Below, one piece after another: positions 54,467 through 61,758 of a stretch of DNA of 64,000 nucleotides. The translations under genes and the position numbers were made by a program. The notes beneath the pieces are model-generated. The model was given only the letters and a program-made list of their open reading frames with translations. It searched no databases and was not told where the DNA came from. Source of the stretch: Tolumonas lignilytica. Lineage in GTDB: Bacteria > Pseudomonadota > Gammaproteobacteria > Enterobacterales > Aeromonadaceae. Within the stretch, counting starts at the first letter, position 1. Every line of letters begins with the position of its first letter. The stretch spans positions 2,972,501-3,036,500 of the forward strand of contig NZ_AZUK01000001.1 in assembly GCF_000527035.1 (NCBI RefSeq). The letters are read 5' to 3'.

Positions 54467-55585
54467 CTATGCCGCCTCCCATTCCTTAACGCGATAGTTG
54501 TCATAAACGTACTTGTTTGCGCACTCCATGATGGCTTGCGCTGTTTTATCGCCAATGCCTTTCATTTTTGATAGCTTGAATGCTTGGTGGATCATGATGT
54601 CGTGTAACGTGAGGATGCCGTTTTGTTCTAATAAGCCTGATAACTTTTCTGTCACTACATCACGCACAATTATTGATTGCGCCCATGTTGCTCTGGTCAG
54701 TATCGGCTGGTGTGTTTCTGATAACGCATCCATTGCAAAACCCATAATGGCGTCGATGATTTCTTTTGATAGCGACCGAGAGAAATCGCATGGCGGAAGG
54801 ACAGGGCAACACCATTCAGACATCATTACCATCACGCCCTCTCCGAATGAAGACATCACAAAGATTTTCCACTCCAGCTTCAGAACTTGCGTATCAAGTG
54901 ATGTAATTCCGTGCGGAAGAACGTAAATGAAAAACGGGTTTTTCTTATCAGTATCATTCTCAGCAAAGAAGTGTTTGTTCAGATGCAGGTTATACAGTGC
55001 GCGGTATTTATCCTGTCGCTGCAAAGCCTGTATTTCGCTGTCATAGCGCTCAGCGTCTTTAACCAGTGCAGCTATCTTGCGCTGGCTTTCCGCTTCATTC
55101 CTGCGATGCTCGATATTTGCGGTTCTAAGCTCAGTTAATGCTTTTCGCTGATCATCGAGCAGCTTGGTTTTCTCTTTGTTTCTACGAGCAAGAGAATCTG
55201 GATTTAACTCACGCAGGCGTTTAAGTTCACGCTCTGCAGTGTCGGCTCTCAGCTTTGCGGCAACAGACTTTGTTTCTGCCTTGGATGCTGCAGTTTCAGC
55301 ATCCAGCGCCCGACCTTCAAACTCAATTTGAGCTTCTTTCAGGCTGTGTATCTCGATCTTTAAAGCGCTTACTTCTCGCTGACTTTGTTCAATATCAGCG
55401 GTTAGTTTTTCATTCAAATCAACCGCAGCGTTATAGTCATCAATACTGGTTGATTCAAACTGCTCCGCATTATCGAGCAGGAATTGCTCTTGGTTATTCA
55501 GGTGGTCCAGGGCGTTCTGTAATTGCTGTCGTGATGATGCAAAGGCGCGGGTTATCGCCGCGCATGGTGTCAGTTGTGGTTCCAT
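54467..55585 (-). CDS. Phage coiled-coil protein with C-terminal helix-hairpin-helix
   Basis: I do not recognise this 372-residue protein as a whole. Residues ~20-195 are a long charged helical coiled coil, rich in Glu, Lys, Arg and Ala. A globular part (about 200-310) includes two adjacent cysteines (EWCCPVLPPCDF). The C-terminus has a helix-hairpin-helix-like segment, LSKMKGIGDKTAQAIMECAN, typical of non-specific DNA binding. It sits beside recT and an exonuclease gene and immediately before the methylase gene. A role in phage recombination or replication is possible but untested. Confidence 0.72.
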   Translation of the reverse strand: MEPQLTPCAAITRAFASSRQQLQNALDHLNNQEQFLLDNAEQFESTSIDDYNAAVDLNEKLTADIEQSQREVSALKIEIHSLKEAQIEFEGRALDAETAASKAETKSVAAKLRADTAERELKRLRELNPDSLARRNKEKTKLLDDQRKALTELRTANIEHRRNEAESQRKIAALVKDAERYDSEIQALQRQDKYRALYNLHLNKHFFAENDTDKKNPFFIYVLPHGITSLDTQVLKLEWKIFVMSSFGEGVMVMMSEWCCPVLPPCDFSRSLSKEIIDAIMGFAMDALSETHQPILTRATWAQSIIVRDVVTEKLSGLLEQNGILTLHDIMIHQAFKLSKMKGIGDKTAQAIMECANKYVYDNYRVKEWEAA

Positions 55586-55594
55586 AGTGGTGTC

Positions 55595-55822
55595 CTAAAC
55601 GATGCTGCCAATCGTGTTAAAAACGAGGTCGCGAGAGAGGGCTATAGGCTGAATTTGGTCATTGGATACGAGAGCTTGGTAAATCTTTTCGAGCAATTCA
55701 TTGTTGTCACTTTCTTTGAATCCTAATTGATGACCACGGCGTTCCAACTCATCAATCAGATCCTGTGTGTCGATATCATCAAGCTCTACATCAACGTCAA
55801 CATTTACGCTTATCGTTGGCAT
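55595..55822 (-). CDS. Small acidic phage protein (75 residues)
   Basis: This 75-residue protein has an alternating-Val/Asp start (ISVNVDVDVELDDIDTQDLIDELERRGH) followed by a helical C-terminus. Such acidic DVDL...DLIDELE proteins are common beside recT-like genes in temperate phages. Its function is unknown. The gene fills the space between recT and the coiled-coil gene. Confidence 0.7.
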   Translation of the reverse strand: MPTISVNVDVDVELDDIDTQDLIDELERRGHQLGFKESDNNELLEKIYQALVSNDQIQPIALSRDLVFNTIGSIV

Positions 55823-55856
55823 AGTGGTGTCCGATTAAAGCCCCGAAGGGCTAGGG

Positions 55857-56867
55857 TTAGACGGGTATGTCGTCGGATTTGCGAGAGTTGATCAGGTTTT
55901 GAACCACAACCTTATCTTGCGGGTTCAGAGTGTTCATGATGTCTTGAGCAACATCAATTTCCCCGCGTCTCACCGCTGCACAAGCATCTTCAAGCATCGG
56001 ATCAACTGCTGCGGCCTGCGGTATTTCTTCGCTCTGCGGTTGGTCGTATGTCATTGGCTCGTCTGTTGGCACGCCCGAACCGTCATCAATAATGTCAAAC
56101 TCACCGGAAACGACCAGATTATTATCCTGGCTAACCCCGGCGTCCGTTCTTTCATCCAGCGCAACGGCAGTTTGCAGCTCTATGGACACAGGCAGGTATT
56201 TGAACAAACGGCGGATCACGGTTTTCTTTGCCATTTCTTCGAAGTGAGTAACCCACGGGCCGTTATCCTTTGATTTGCTTTGAGCGCGAACAGCATTTAC
56301 TTGCTCAATGCTCATCACTTCAAACTGAACGCCACCATCTTTCAGCTTCGCAACGGCATAGACATGAGTTAATCGTCCGGGATCGCCTTTTTCATATGGC
56401 TTGTGGTGGAGTTTTTCATCCAGTCCGTATTCGTAACTAAATTCGTCATTCTCGTTAACTGCTCGAGCAGATAGACTGACTATCTGTCCAGAACGGCGGG
56501 CCAAATCAATCATGCCGCGATAGCCGACAATGAACTGAACTTCTACGCAATTCTTTTTGCGGTTATTGAATGGCAAAAGGTAGGCGTGACCCAACGCGCC
56601 ACCGGGCTCTAAACCGAGCTGAGCACATTGCATGATTGCACCAAGAAACGATGTTTGGTCACAACGGGCCAGCATTGGGGTTCTGCGGATTTCAGTGGTA
56701 GCGATACGAGCCAGGCGATCTGCTGTCATGTGCTTTGGCAGTGCCAGCGCCATTTGCTGTTTGATTTTTGGGTCAGCCATCAACCCCGCGATTGTTTGTG
56801 GCCGTTGTTGTTGCGTTGCCGGAGCTGCGCCAGTGGCAGCTCTCAGCGCATTAGTAGCTGATGTCAT
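55857..56867 (-). CDS. recT: RecT single-strand annealing protein
   Basis: This phage annealing protein pairs complementary single strands exposed by the partner exonuclease. The 336-residue protein shows the RecT core: LMADPKIKQQMALALPKHMTADRLARIA, FLGAIMQCAQLGLEPGGALGHAYLLPF and VEVQFIVGYRGMIDLARRSGQI. The acidic, Pro/Gln-rich C-terminal third is variable in the family. It directly follows the YqaJ-type exonuclease gene, which forms the usual recombination pair. Confidence 0.95.
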   Translation of the reverse strand: MTSATNALRAATGAAPATQQQRPQTIAGLMADPKIKQQMALALPKHMTADRLARIATTEIRRTPMLARCDQTSFLGAIMQCAQLGLEPGGALGHAYLLPFNNRKKNCVEVQFIVGYRGMIDLARRSGQIVSLSARAVNENDEFSYEYGLDEKLHHKPYEKGDPGRLTHVYAVAKLKDGGVQFEVMSIEQVNAVRAQSKSKDNGPWVTHFEEMAKKTVIRRLFKYLPVSIELQTAVALDERTDAGVSQDNNLVVSGEFDIIDDGSGVPTDEPMTYDQPQSEEIPQAAAVDPMLEDACAAVRRGEIDVAQDIMNTLNPQDKVVVQNLINSRKSDDIPV

Positions 56868-56910
56868 AGAGGTTATTCCTGAATTTGTTTAAATTGCGGT
56901 TGTGTACGAA

Positions 56911-57822
56911 CTACTTGATCCGCATGACGCGAGACTCAGAAGGCTTTTTGAATTGTTCGTACAGGGCAGGGTAAGCGGCTTGAAATTCTTTGGTGCTGAA
57001 CCGGTTGGTCGTTTGGTTCTTCCAGGTAATGAGCGGCTGGCCTGACATGGTGATGACCGAGGCATCTTTCATTGCCAGCTTGACCTTGGTTTCCGCCGCT
57101 TCGATTTGAACATCCAACTGCTTGGCTTGAGCTTTTAGCTCTTTCAGTTGCATGATTGCTTCGAGAGATTCAGCGTCAGCCTCAACCTCTAGGCCGGAGT
57201 CTTTCTTGAATAGTCGCTCTGCATCACTCAGCGTTTGCGCTTCGGGTGGTATGCGCTGTTCCATGTTGTGCCAGAATGCGATTTCTTTCTGACGGAGCAA
57301 CTGGATCACATCTTCATCACGCTCAACCCGGTATGTTCTGAAATCATCCATTCCGATCATCGCACCGAAGATACAAACCTGTTTTCCAGTAACCATTAGC
57401 CCATGCATTGCCTGTGCAGCGTAATAGACGGGGATGTCATCGGTATCCATGATCCCCCAATCTTTGGAAGCAAATGGATGAACCGTTTTGATTTCGATGT
57501 TTTCGCCTGATTCCGCTTCGGCATCGATTTCAGCACACAAGAACGGATATTCAGGATCTTGATAGCGGAACCCACGACGAATAATATTCAATCCAGTTTC
57601 TTCTGCGAACAAGTCGATGATGTACGGCTCCATGCGTTTTCCGCGAGCAAAGATTTTTGCCTTGGATGGATCATCCGGTTGTTTGCCGTTGACTTTATCC
57701 ATGTAAACATCAAGGGCGGTGCGCCACTTTGATACACCAAGAATGGCGGCAGCATCAGAACCACCAATGTAAAGTGAGCGATCTAATTCGCCAACCTGAT
57801 TTAATTCAACTTGTGCGTTCAT
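56911..57822 (-). CDS. YqaJ-family viral exonuclease
   Basis: This 303-residue double-strand DNA 5'-3' exonuclease of the lambda-Exo-like YqaJ family is the partner of RecT. The N-terminal segment YIGGSDAAAILGVSKWRTALDVYMDK is the family start. FARGKRMEPYIIDLFAEETGL, FLCAEIDAEAE and NIEIKTVHPF carry the acidic and Lys active-site residues, and PVYYAAQAMHGLMVTG matches the late conserved motif. Its stop codon lies 44 bases before recT. Confidence 0.94.
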   Translation of the reverse strand: MNAQVELNQVGELDRSLYIGGSDAAAILGVSKWRTALDVYMDKVNGKQPDDPSKAKIFARGKRMEPYIIDLFAEETGLNIIRRGFRYQDPEYPFLCAEIDAEAESGENIEIKTVHPFASKDWGIMDTDDIPVYYAAQAMHGLMVTGKQVCIFGAMIGMDDFRTYRVERDEDVIQLLRQKEIAFWHNMEQRIPPEAQTLSDAERLFKKDSGLEVEADAESLEAIMQLKELKAQAKQLDVQIEAAETKVKLAMKDASVITMSGQPLITWKNQTTNRFSTKEFQAAYPALYEQFKKPSESRVMRIK

Positions 57823-58232
57823 GAAGCCTCCCGCATTGATATGATCATGTCAGTGTTGCGTTGCTCCAGTTCTGCCGGAGCTTCGTCGTAAGCGATTGAA
57901 CTAACTATTTGATTGGTTACCCCCATCAACTTGGCAACCATTAGTTCCAACTCAGAACCACGCACACCGCGATACCAAGCCTCACGAAGTTCAGCTTCTT
58001 TATCCCAGAACAGCTCGGTATCAGCCTGAATTTCTTGGATTGAGTAGAGATCGATTTTTGAGTAATTGCCTTTGAGCGTTGCCGCTGTGATTTCATCAGC
58101 AACTTGCTGAATGGCGATGTTGTGCTGTTCTTCTTTGCCTTGTTGGTAAGCGAATTCATCAGCGGAAAGAGTATTCGCATCGAAGTGCTTTCTGAGATTT
58201 ACATCTAGGTGAGACATTATTGATTGCATCAC
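57819..58232 (-). CDS. Phage protein of unknown function (137 residues)
   Basis: This 137-residue helical, acidic protein has a second possible start five codons in (MSHLDVNLRKHFD, 58217). No family is recognised. It overlaps its upstream and downstream neighbours by four bases each, which supports it as a real operon member feeding into the exonuclease gene. Confidence 0.72.
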   Translation of the reverse strand: MMQSIMSHLDVNLRKHFDANTLSADEFAYQQGKEEQHNIAIQQVADEITAATLKGNYSKIDLYSIQEIQADTELFWDKEAELREAWYRGVRGSELELMVAKLMGVTNQIVSSIAYDEAPAELEQRNTDMIISMREAS

Positions 58233-58429
58233 GCACCAACCTTAGCCGGAATAATCGATTTATGATTGCCGGTTTCGATGATTTGATCTGATATAACGCC
58301 GAACTGCTGGCTGCGTAATGTAGGGACTGATCGTTGCATGTTGCGGAAAATTCGAGCGTTGCGACGGCGTTGCATGAAATGGCGGTATGCGTTACTTACC
58401 GCCTTCGTTGTTGCACAAAATAGGCGCAT
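58229..58429 (-). CDS. Small basic phage protein (66 residues)
   Basis: This 66-residue protein is Arg-rich near its middle (HFMQRRRNARIFRNMQRS), suggesting nucleic-acid contact. Its stop overlaps the next gene start by four bases (ATGA). No family is recognised. Confidence 0.6.
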   Translation of the reverse strand: MRLFCATTKAVSNAYRHFMQRRRNARIFRNMQRSVPTLRSQQFGVISDQIIETGNHKSIIPAKVGA

Positions 58430-58514
58430 GGTGATAACCTCCGAATTAAGGTTTTATTGGATGTGGTGTCCGATTAAATCTGGAAGGTCAGCGGGTGAGA
58501 GCGATGGCCTTTTT

Positions 58515-58598
58515 TTATTGGGCGTAAATCAGCGGGATAAAGCAGACCGTCAGGACGACAGCCATAGCGAACCAAGCGGCGTAGTAAGCGATTTTCAT
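58515..58598 (-). CDS. 27-residue single-helix phage peptide
   Basis: Reading the minus strand gives a 27-residue frame MKIAYYAAWFAMAVVLTVCF ending IPLIYAQ, essentially one membrane helix. Its ATG overlaps the stop of the preceding gene (ATGA), indicating coupled translation. It may be a small membrane peptide of the early operon. Function unknown. Confidence 0.55.
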   Translation of the reverse strand: MKIAYYAAWFAMAVVLTVCFIPLIYAQ

Positions 58599-58768
58599 AG
58601 CTGGTACTCGCGTTCGATTCGATTTAAATCATGCTGCAACTCGATCATGCGGCGTCTTGCGGTGAACTGTTTGCTCTTTGCTGACGACGGAATTGGAGCT
58701 GGCGTGGCAGGGCGTTTTGGTCGCCAATTAAACTCTGCTCTCGGTAACTCATCGAAGTTAATTTCCAT
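58595..58768 (-). CDS. Small phage protein (57 residues)
   Basis: This 57-residue frame begins MEINFDELPRAEFNWRPKRP and contains a basic helix, ARRRMIELQHDLNRIEREYQ. GAGGGAATGAA precedes the ATG. It overlaps the 27-residue gene by four bases. No family is recognised; the basic C-terminus suggests binding to nucleic acid. Confidence 0.62.
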   Translation of the reverse strand: MEINFDELPRAEFNWRPKRPATPAPIPSSAKSKQFTARRRMIELQHDLNRIEREYQL

Positions 58769-58828
58769 TTCATTCCCTCGAAAAAAGCCCGGTAATCCGG
58801 GCGCATTGAATGGCTGGTTAGTAGGGCT

Positions 58829-59140
58829 TTAGCCGTCGCCGTAGCCGTTGCCGTTGCCGTCGCCGTAGCCGTAGCCGTTGCCGTTGCCGTCGCCGTAGCC
58901 GTAGCCGTTGCCGTTGCCGTCGCCGTAGCCGTTGCCGTTGCCGTCGCCGTAGCCGTAGCCGTTGCCGTCGCCGTAGCCGTAGCCGTTGCCGTCGCCGTAG
59001 CCGTAGCCGTTGCCGTCGCCGTAGCCGTAGCCGTAGCCGTAGCCGTAGCCGTAGCCGTAGCCGTAGCCGTAGCCGTAGCCGTCGCCGTTTTTGCTAACGG
59101 CCAGCGTTACCGATTCGGCATCACAAAATTTGATAGTCAT
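58829..59140 (-). CDS. Gly-Tyr/Asn/Asp dipeptide-repeat phage protein
   Basis: This is a 103-residue protein. After the 17-residue head MTIKFCDAESVTLAVSK, the whole protein consists of 43 X-Gly dipeptides, where X is Tyr, Asn or Asp. The order starts NG, DG, then ten YG, followed by blocks such as DG-NG-YG-YG and DG-NG-NG-YG. Each dipeptide is one NAC-GGC hexamer in which only the first base varies (T, A or G; never C). GAGG lies five bases before the ATG. Such a protein would be disordered and perhaps prone to phase separation or fibre formation. The function is unknown. Confidence 0.7.
   Translation of the reverse strand: MTIKFCDAESVTLAVSKNGDGYGYGYGYGYGYGYGYGYGYGDGNGYGYGDGNGYGYGDGNGYGYGDGNGNGYGDGNGNGYGYGDGNGNGYGYGDGNGNGYGDG
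58830..59088. repeat. Hexanucleotide coding array (GCCGTN)n
   Basis: This array of 43 hexamers follows the plus-strand pattern GCCGTA, GCCGTT or GCCGTC with no interruption. Higher-order units of 24 and 30 bases are visible. Length change by slippage would stay in frame. Confidence 0.95.
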
Positions 59141-59147
59141 ACAGACC

Positions 59148-59486
59148 TCATAATTTGTCGTTTTGCACGCGCATCAGGTGAATTACTGTTAATTCATGCG
59201 TCAGCATTTCAGCTGTTTTGCGGAGGCGGGTATCTGATGTTGGCCCGGTAATAGCTAACTGACCAAGACCTTCGGTTGTGCCCCAGCGCTCAATAACTGA
59301 TGGGTTTTCGATTGACAGGTAATCGCCCTGCTTTGTTACGTTACCGACAACAATCCAGCCTCGCTGCATGGTGACGATATAGCGAGCGCCTTGCTCAATT
59401 GGGTTTTGTTGTTCAATTGCTGGTTTAGCTCCGAAAAACGCAGCTAATTCTTTGGCTTGGCCGATTGTTAATTTATCAATGTTCAT
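59148..59486 (-). CDS. Phage DUF6948-like protein
   Basis: This 112-residue protein begins MNIDKLTIGQAKELAAFFGA, a start common in temperate-phage early proteins. A C-terminal beta-rich segment follows (GARYIVTMQRGWIVVGNVTKQGDY, then RWGTTEGLGQLAITGPTSDTRL) that resembles DUF6948. The ATG at 59486 has AGAGGA five bases upstream; the frame extends to 59573 without a better ribosome site. The function is unknown. Confidence 0.7.
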   Translation of the reverse strand: MNIDKLTIGQAKELAAFFGAKPAIEQQNPIEQGARYIVTMQRGWIVVGNVTKQGDYLSIENPSVIERWGTTEGLGQLAITGPTSDTRLRKTAEMLTHELTVIHLMRVQNDKL

Positions 59487-59721
59487 AACATCCTCTGGTG
59501 GTGGTGATTTATCTGGTAGCGCACTGGTCGCTGGCTTTTTTGACTGTGGCTCAACAATCGGGGTAAACGCCAATGCGCTGTCAGATAAGGCCTGTAACCA
59601 AGCCTTTTCGTATCACTCATTACCACTAAAGAGCCTTGGCGCCAGCTAACTGGCGTTGCAGTATTGATTCAATTTTAGGCCACTACGAATAGCCAAACTA
59701 TTTGCTGCACTACGAATACAG

Positions 59722-59798
59722 CGGAAGCCACATTATGCGGAGCTAATTACCGCACTCGTGCAGGAACTGGATCTGCACATCCAGCAATGTGGCTTCCG
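59722..59798. other. Structured palindromic element next to the phage tRNA
   Basis: The perfect 13-bp outer arms CGGAAGCCACATT (59722-59734) and AATGTGGCTTCCG (59786-59798) enclose TGCGG/CCGCA and GTGCAG/CTGCAC hairpins; CTGGAT/ATCCAG is an alternative to the second. It could fold as a three-way junction RNA or cruciform. No family is recognised. The flanks carry two copies of CACTACGAATA (near 59682 and 59710). Confidence 0.45.
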
Positions 59799-59810
59799 AT
59801 GTACTCGATT

Positions 59811-59887
59811 TGGCGCCCTGTGCAGGATTCGAACCTGCGACCGAAGGATTAGAAATCCTTTGCTCTATCCGACTGAGCTAGCGGCGC
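59811..59887 (-). tRNA. Phage-borne tRNA-Arg (UCU), acceptor stem mismatched
   Basis: This 77-base gene has the D-arm, anticodon arm (AAGGA-TTTCTAA-TCCTT, anticodon TCT) and T-arm (GCAGG-TTCGAAT-CCTGC) all intact and CCA encoded. The acceptor halves GCGCCGC and ACAGGGC mispair at positions 3-70, 5-68 and 7-66. It is either a rare-codon helper tRNA in decay or a recombinant of two tRNA genes. Confidence 0.85.
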
Positions 59888-60401
59888 GTGTATATCTTTT
59901 CGGTCAACCGCCGGGCGCGTTCCCGGTTACCGTCATCACCCGCATGCTGCAGCAGACTGTCGGTTGCCTCGCGTTTCACATCTTCATCAGCATCACAGGC
60001 CGTATCGTATTTATTTCACGGTCGGTACTGCGTGTTGTTCACTTACTCAACATGCGAAAGCTTTCTTCTTAACCATGTTTTTACTGCGTCTCCCGCTTAT
60101 CACTACTTCACAGGTCAGTTAGTTCCGTAGGGCGGCTTCCGCTGCGTAACCACAGCAAATTCATGGCCGTGTAACCCAATTCTCTTAAAGAACTGCGAAA
60201 TTCAGGTTGAGTTTTCCCGCGTCAAGAAATCCGAAGATTTGACGTAAGGTTTCAATCTGTCGCGGGGTAAGGGAAAGCTCTCTGATCCAGCTTTGCATTA
60301 CCTACGTTTTCGCTTCGGCTATCTCGGGGCCACCGGACTTTTTCTATCGCTGCGACTCTGCGCTGCTGATGGTTATAAATCTACAAGAGCGCCTTTAATA
60401 A
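59888..60401. other. 514-base region without recognised genes, early leftward leader
   Basis: This is the stretch from the OL-like operators to the phage tRNA. I see no convincing gene on either strand; the plus-strand frames at 59758-60072 and 59888-60130 cross the tRNA or lack ribosome sites. It would be the leader of the leftward transcript, the place where lambda carries N and nutL. GC content is moderate, with several short GC-rich hairpins. A small gene cannot be excluded. Confidence 0.5.
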
Positions 60402-60494
60402 ATCAAGAGCAACTTGATAATAAATTCAATTAAACTTGATTTATCTTTATAATAACTTGATTTTTCTTGATAAAAAAATCAAAGAAAACTTGAT
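60402..60494 (-). promoter_or_regulatory. OL-like operator array (repeated ACTTGAT)
   Basis: The motif ACTTGAT, or its near match or complement, occurs seven times in about 90 AT-rich bases: ATCAAG at 60402, ACTTGAT at 60412, 60434 and 60455, TCTTGAT at 60465, ATCAAA at 60477 and ACTTGAT at 60488. The same motif recurs between the repressor and cro-like genes. This is the likely control site of the leftward early promoter. Confidence 0.6.
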
Positions 60495-60512
60495 TAATTT
60501 TCGACAGACAAC

Positions 60513-60534
60513 AAAAAACCCGCCGTAGCGGGTT
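60513..60534 (-). terminator. Terminator of the repressor-ATPase-STAS operon
   Basis: AACCCGC pairs with GCGGGTT around a 4-base loop, and the minus strand continues in six U residues. It lies about 20 bases after the STAS-like gene, separating the lysogenic unit from the leftward early operon. Confidence 0.82.
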
Positions 60535-60555
60535 GGTTTGAATGGATAATAAAGA

Positions 60556-60855
60556 TTAAGACATTGTTATTGATTGGTAGATGCGCTTGTTTATTACATG
60601 TTTAATAATCTGTTTTGATGACTCTGATACATTAGTCATTTTTACTTTATTTTTGAAAGCATCAAATCCCATATCCCTGGCAAGAATCCCAATAAATTCA
60701 TCAGCGAATGACGGAGAGATAGCTTTACCATTGAAATCAAGAGTCACAGTGTTGTCATCAGAAAGCTTAAGCAATAACTGCTCCCTGGCTAACTTCCCAA
60801 TATCTCTAGTAGATAAGGTTTGGAAGTCAGTAGATAGATCAATCAAAGAGTTCAT
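60556..60855 (-). CDS. STAS-like (DUF4325) protein in the rex position
   Basis: This 99-residue protein resembles the STAS-like DUF4325 family, which shares the fold of anti-sigma-factor antagonists. VTLDFNGKAISPSFADEFIGILARDMG is the central strand-helix segment, and a C-terminal helix follows. The ATG at 60855 has AGAGG nine bases upstream; the frame is open to 60942, inside the ATPase gene. It overlaps the upstream GHKL-ATPase gene by 17 bases. The pair resembles the kinase and STAS halves of a partner-switching module, here expressed from the prophage repressor promoter. The target is unknown. Confidence 0.8.
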   Translation of the reverse strand: MNSLIDLSTDFQTLSTRDIGKLAREQLLLKLSDDNTVTLDFNGKAISPSFADEFIGILARDMGFDAFKNKVKMTNVSESSKQIIKHVINKRIYQSITMS

Positions 60856-61717
60856 TGTACTCATCCTCTGATAGGCAATTAGGAGTAGGCCATCCGTTAT
60901 AAACGGAAGTGACATCAAGTGGCCTATCAAGATTCCATTCAAATATTAGTAATGTACCATCCCAGCCACAACCAAGGGTCCCATGAGAAACGCCATGATG
61001 AGAATTCTGGTAATACTCATTTCCAGATACAAGCAGTAGGTGTCCATTACAATGTGATATTAGATCATTGGTTAAAGTTAAGCCATAACCAGAATGAGAT
61101 TTGCCAGGCTTACCGGTAACTCCATACTCCACTGCCACAGAGCATGCGTTTTCATTCCTTAGTCTTTCATGGAGCAGTTCATTATCAAGAAGAGATTTTC
61201 TGATGCCAATTCCGCAGTCAGTTATACAAATTTGAGCTAAATTCGCCTTTTTCCATGCTTGTCCGCAAACTAAGCCAAAAGTATCTTCTTTTTGTGAGTC
61301 TGTTGTTGAGTGAGAGCAACAGTTATCAAGAAGTTCTGCCATTAATGTCTGAATGCTATCAACTGTTAATTGGCAATTAATTCCACCGCCAAACATTTCT
61401 GATATATCGATCGATGTTTGATGAACATCACCGGTTTTTGAAATTGACCTTGCTTCAACAAATCTACCAGCAGCTGGATTCTTATTTACCATGATCGGTG
61501 GTTTTTGTCCTATAGCATCCCACAACCCCATTCTAGCTGCATATTGCTCTTGATAGGGCGGGATAGATATATCCGCATTTAGAAGTTTTGCTTTTGTGGC
61601 TATAGTTGCAAAGTGGAATGGTTTCCAAAAGTGAGGTGCATTGTAAGATCTTGAATTGTGGATATTTTCCATTTGTTCAATCCAATTGATCACATCACCA
61701 ATATCCGTTATGTTCAT
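60839..61717 (-). CDS. GHKL-type ATPase in the rex position
   Basis: This 292-residue protein has a C-terminal histidine-kinase-like ATPase fold. The N-box is LMAELLDNCCSHS (Glu and Asn), the G1 box is ITDCGIGIRKS, and the G2 box is SGYGLTLTNDLI. There is no H-box, receiver or membrane helix, so it is not a classical sensor kinase. The N-terminal ~110 residues are unfamiliar. It lies 41 bases after the CI-like repressor gene and overlaps the STAS-like gene, so it is likely made in lysogens. By position it corresponds to lambda rexA. Exclusion of other phages or control of a host regulator is an inference. Confidence 0.82.
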   Translation of the reverse strand: MNITDIGDVINWIEQMENIHNSRSYNAPHFWKPFHFATIATKAKLLNADISIPPYQEQYAARMGLWDAIGQKPPIMVNKNPAAGRFVEARSISKTGDVHQTSIDISEMFGGGINCQLTVDSIQTLMAELLDNCCSHSTTDSQKEDTFGLVCGQAWKKANLAQICITDCGIGIRKSLLDNELLHERLRNENACSVAVEYGVTGKPGKSHSGYGLTLTNDLISHCNGHLLLVSGNEYYQNSHHGVSHGTLGCGWDGTLLIFEWNLDRPLDVTSVYNGWPTPNCLSEDEYNELFD

Positions 61718-61758
61718 TTTTATATTTCCCGCGATGAAAAGACCGCACTCTGGCGGCC

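Noticed and set aside
58830..59088. NAC codons with variable first base, reminiscent of a diversity-generating retroelement target
   Set aside because: The second A never varies, the first base is never C, there is no template repeat and no reverse transcriptase in the window; tandem slippage explains it better.
59722..59798. The 77-base palindromic element as a tRNA or tmRNA piece
   Set aside because: No T-arm, no position-8 T pattern and no CCA; the outer stem of 13 bp is too long for an acceptor.
59811..59887. Phage tRNA-Arg as the right end (attR) of the prophage
   Set aside because: Phage-like genes (repressor, cro-like, antirepressor) continue well beyond it, and the integrase sits at tRNA-Thr.
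59758..60130. Two plus-strand frames of 104 and 80 residues
   Set aside because: They run through or just after the antisense of tRNA-Arg and lack ribosome sites.
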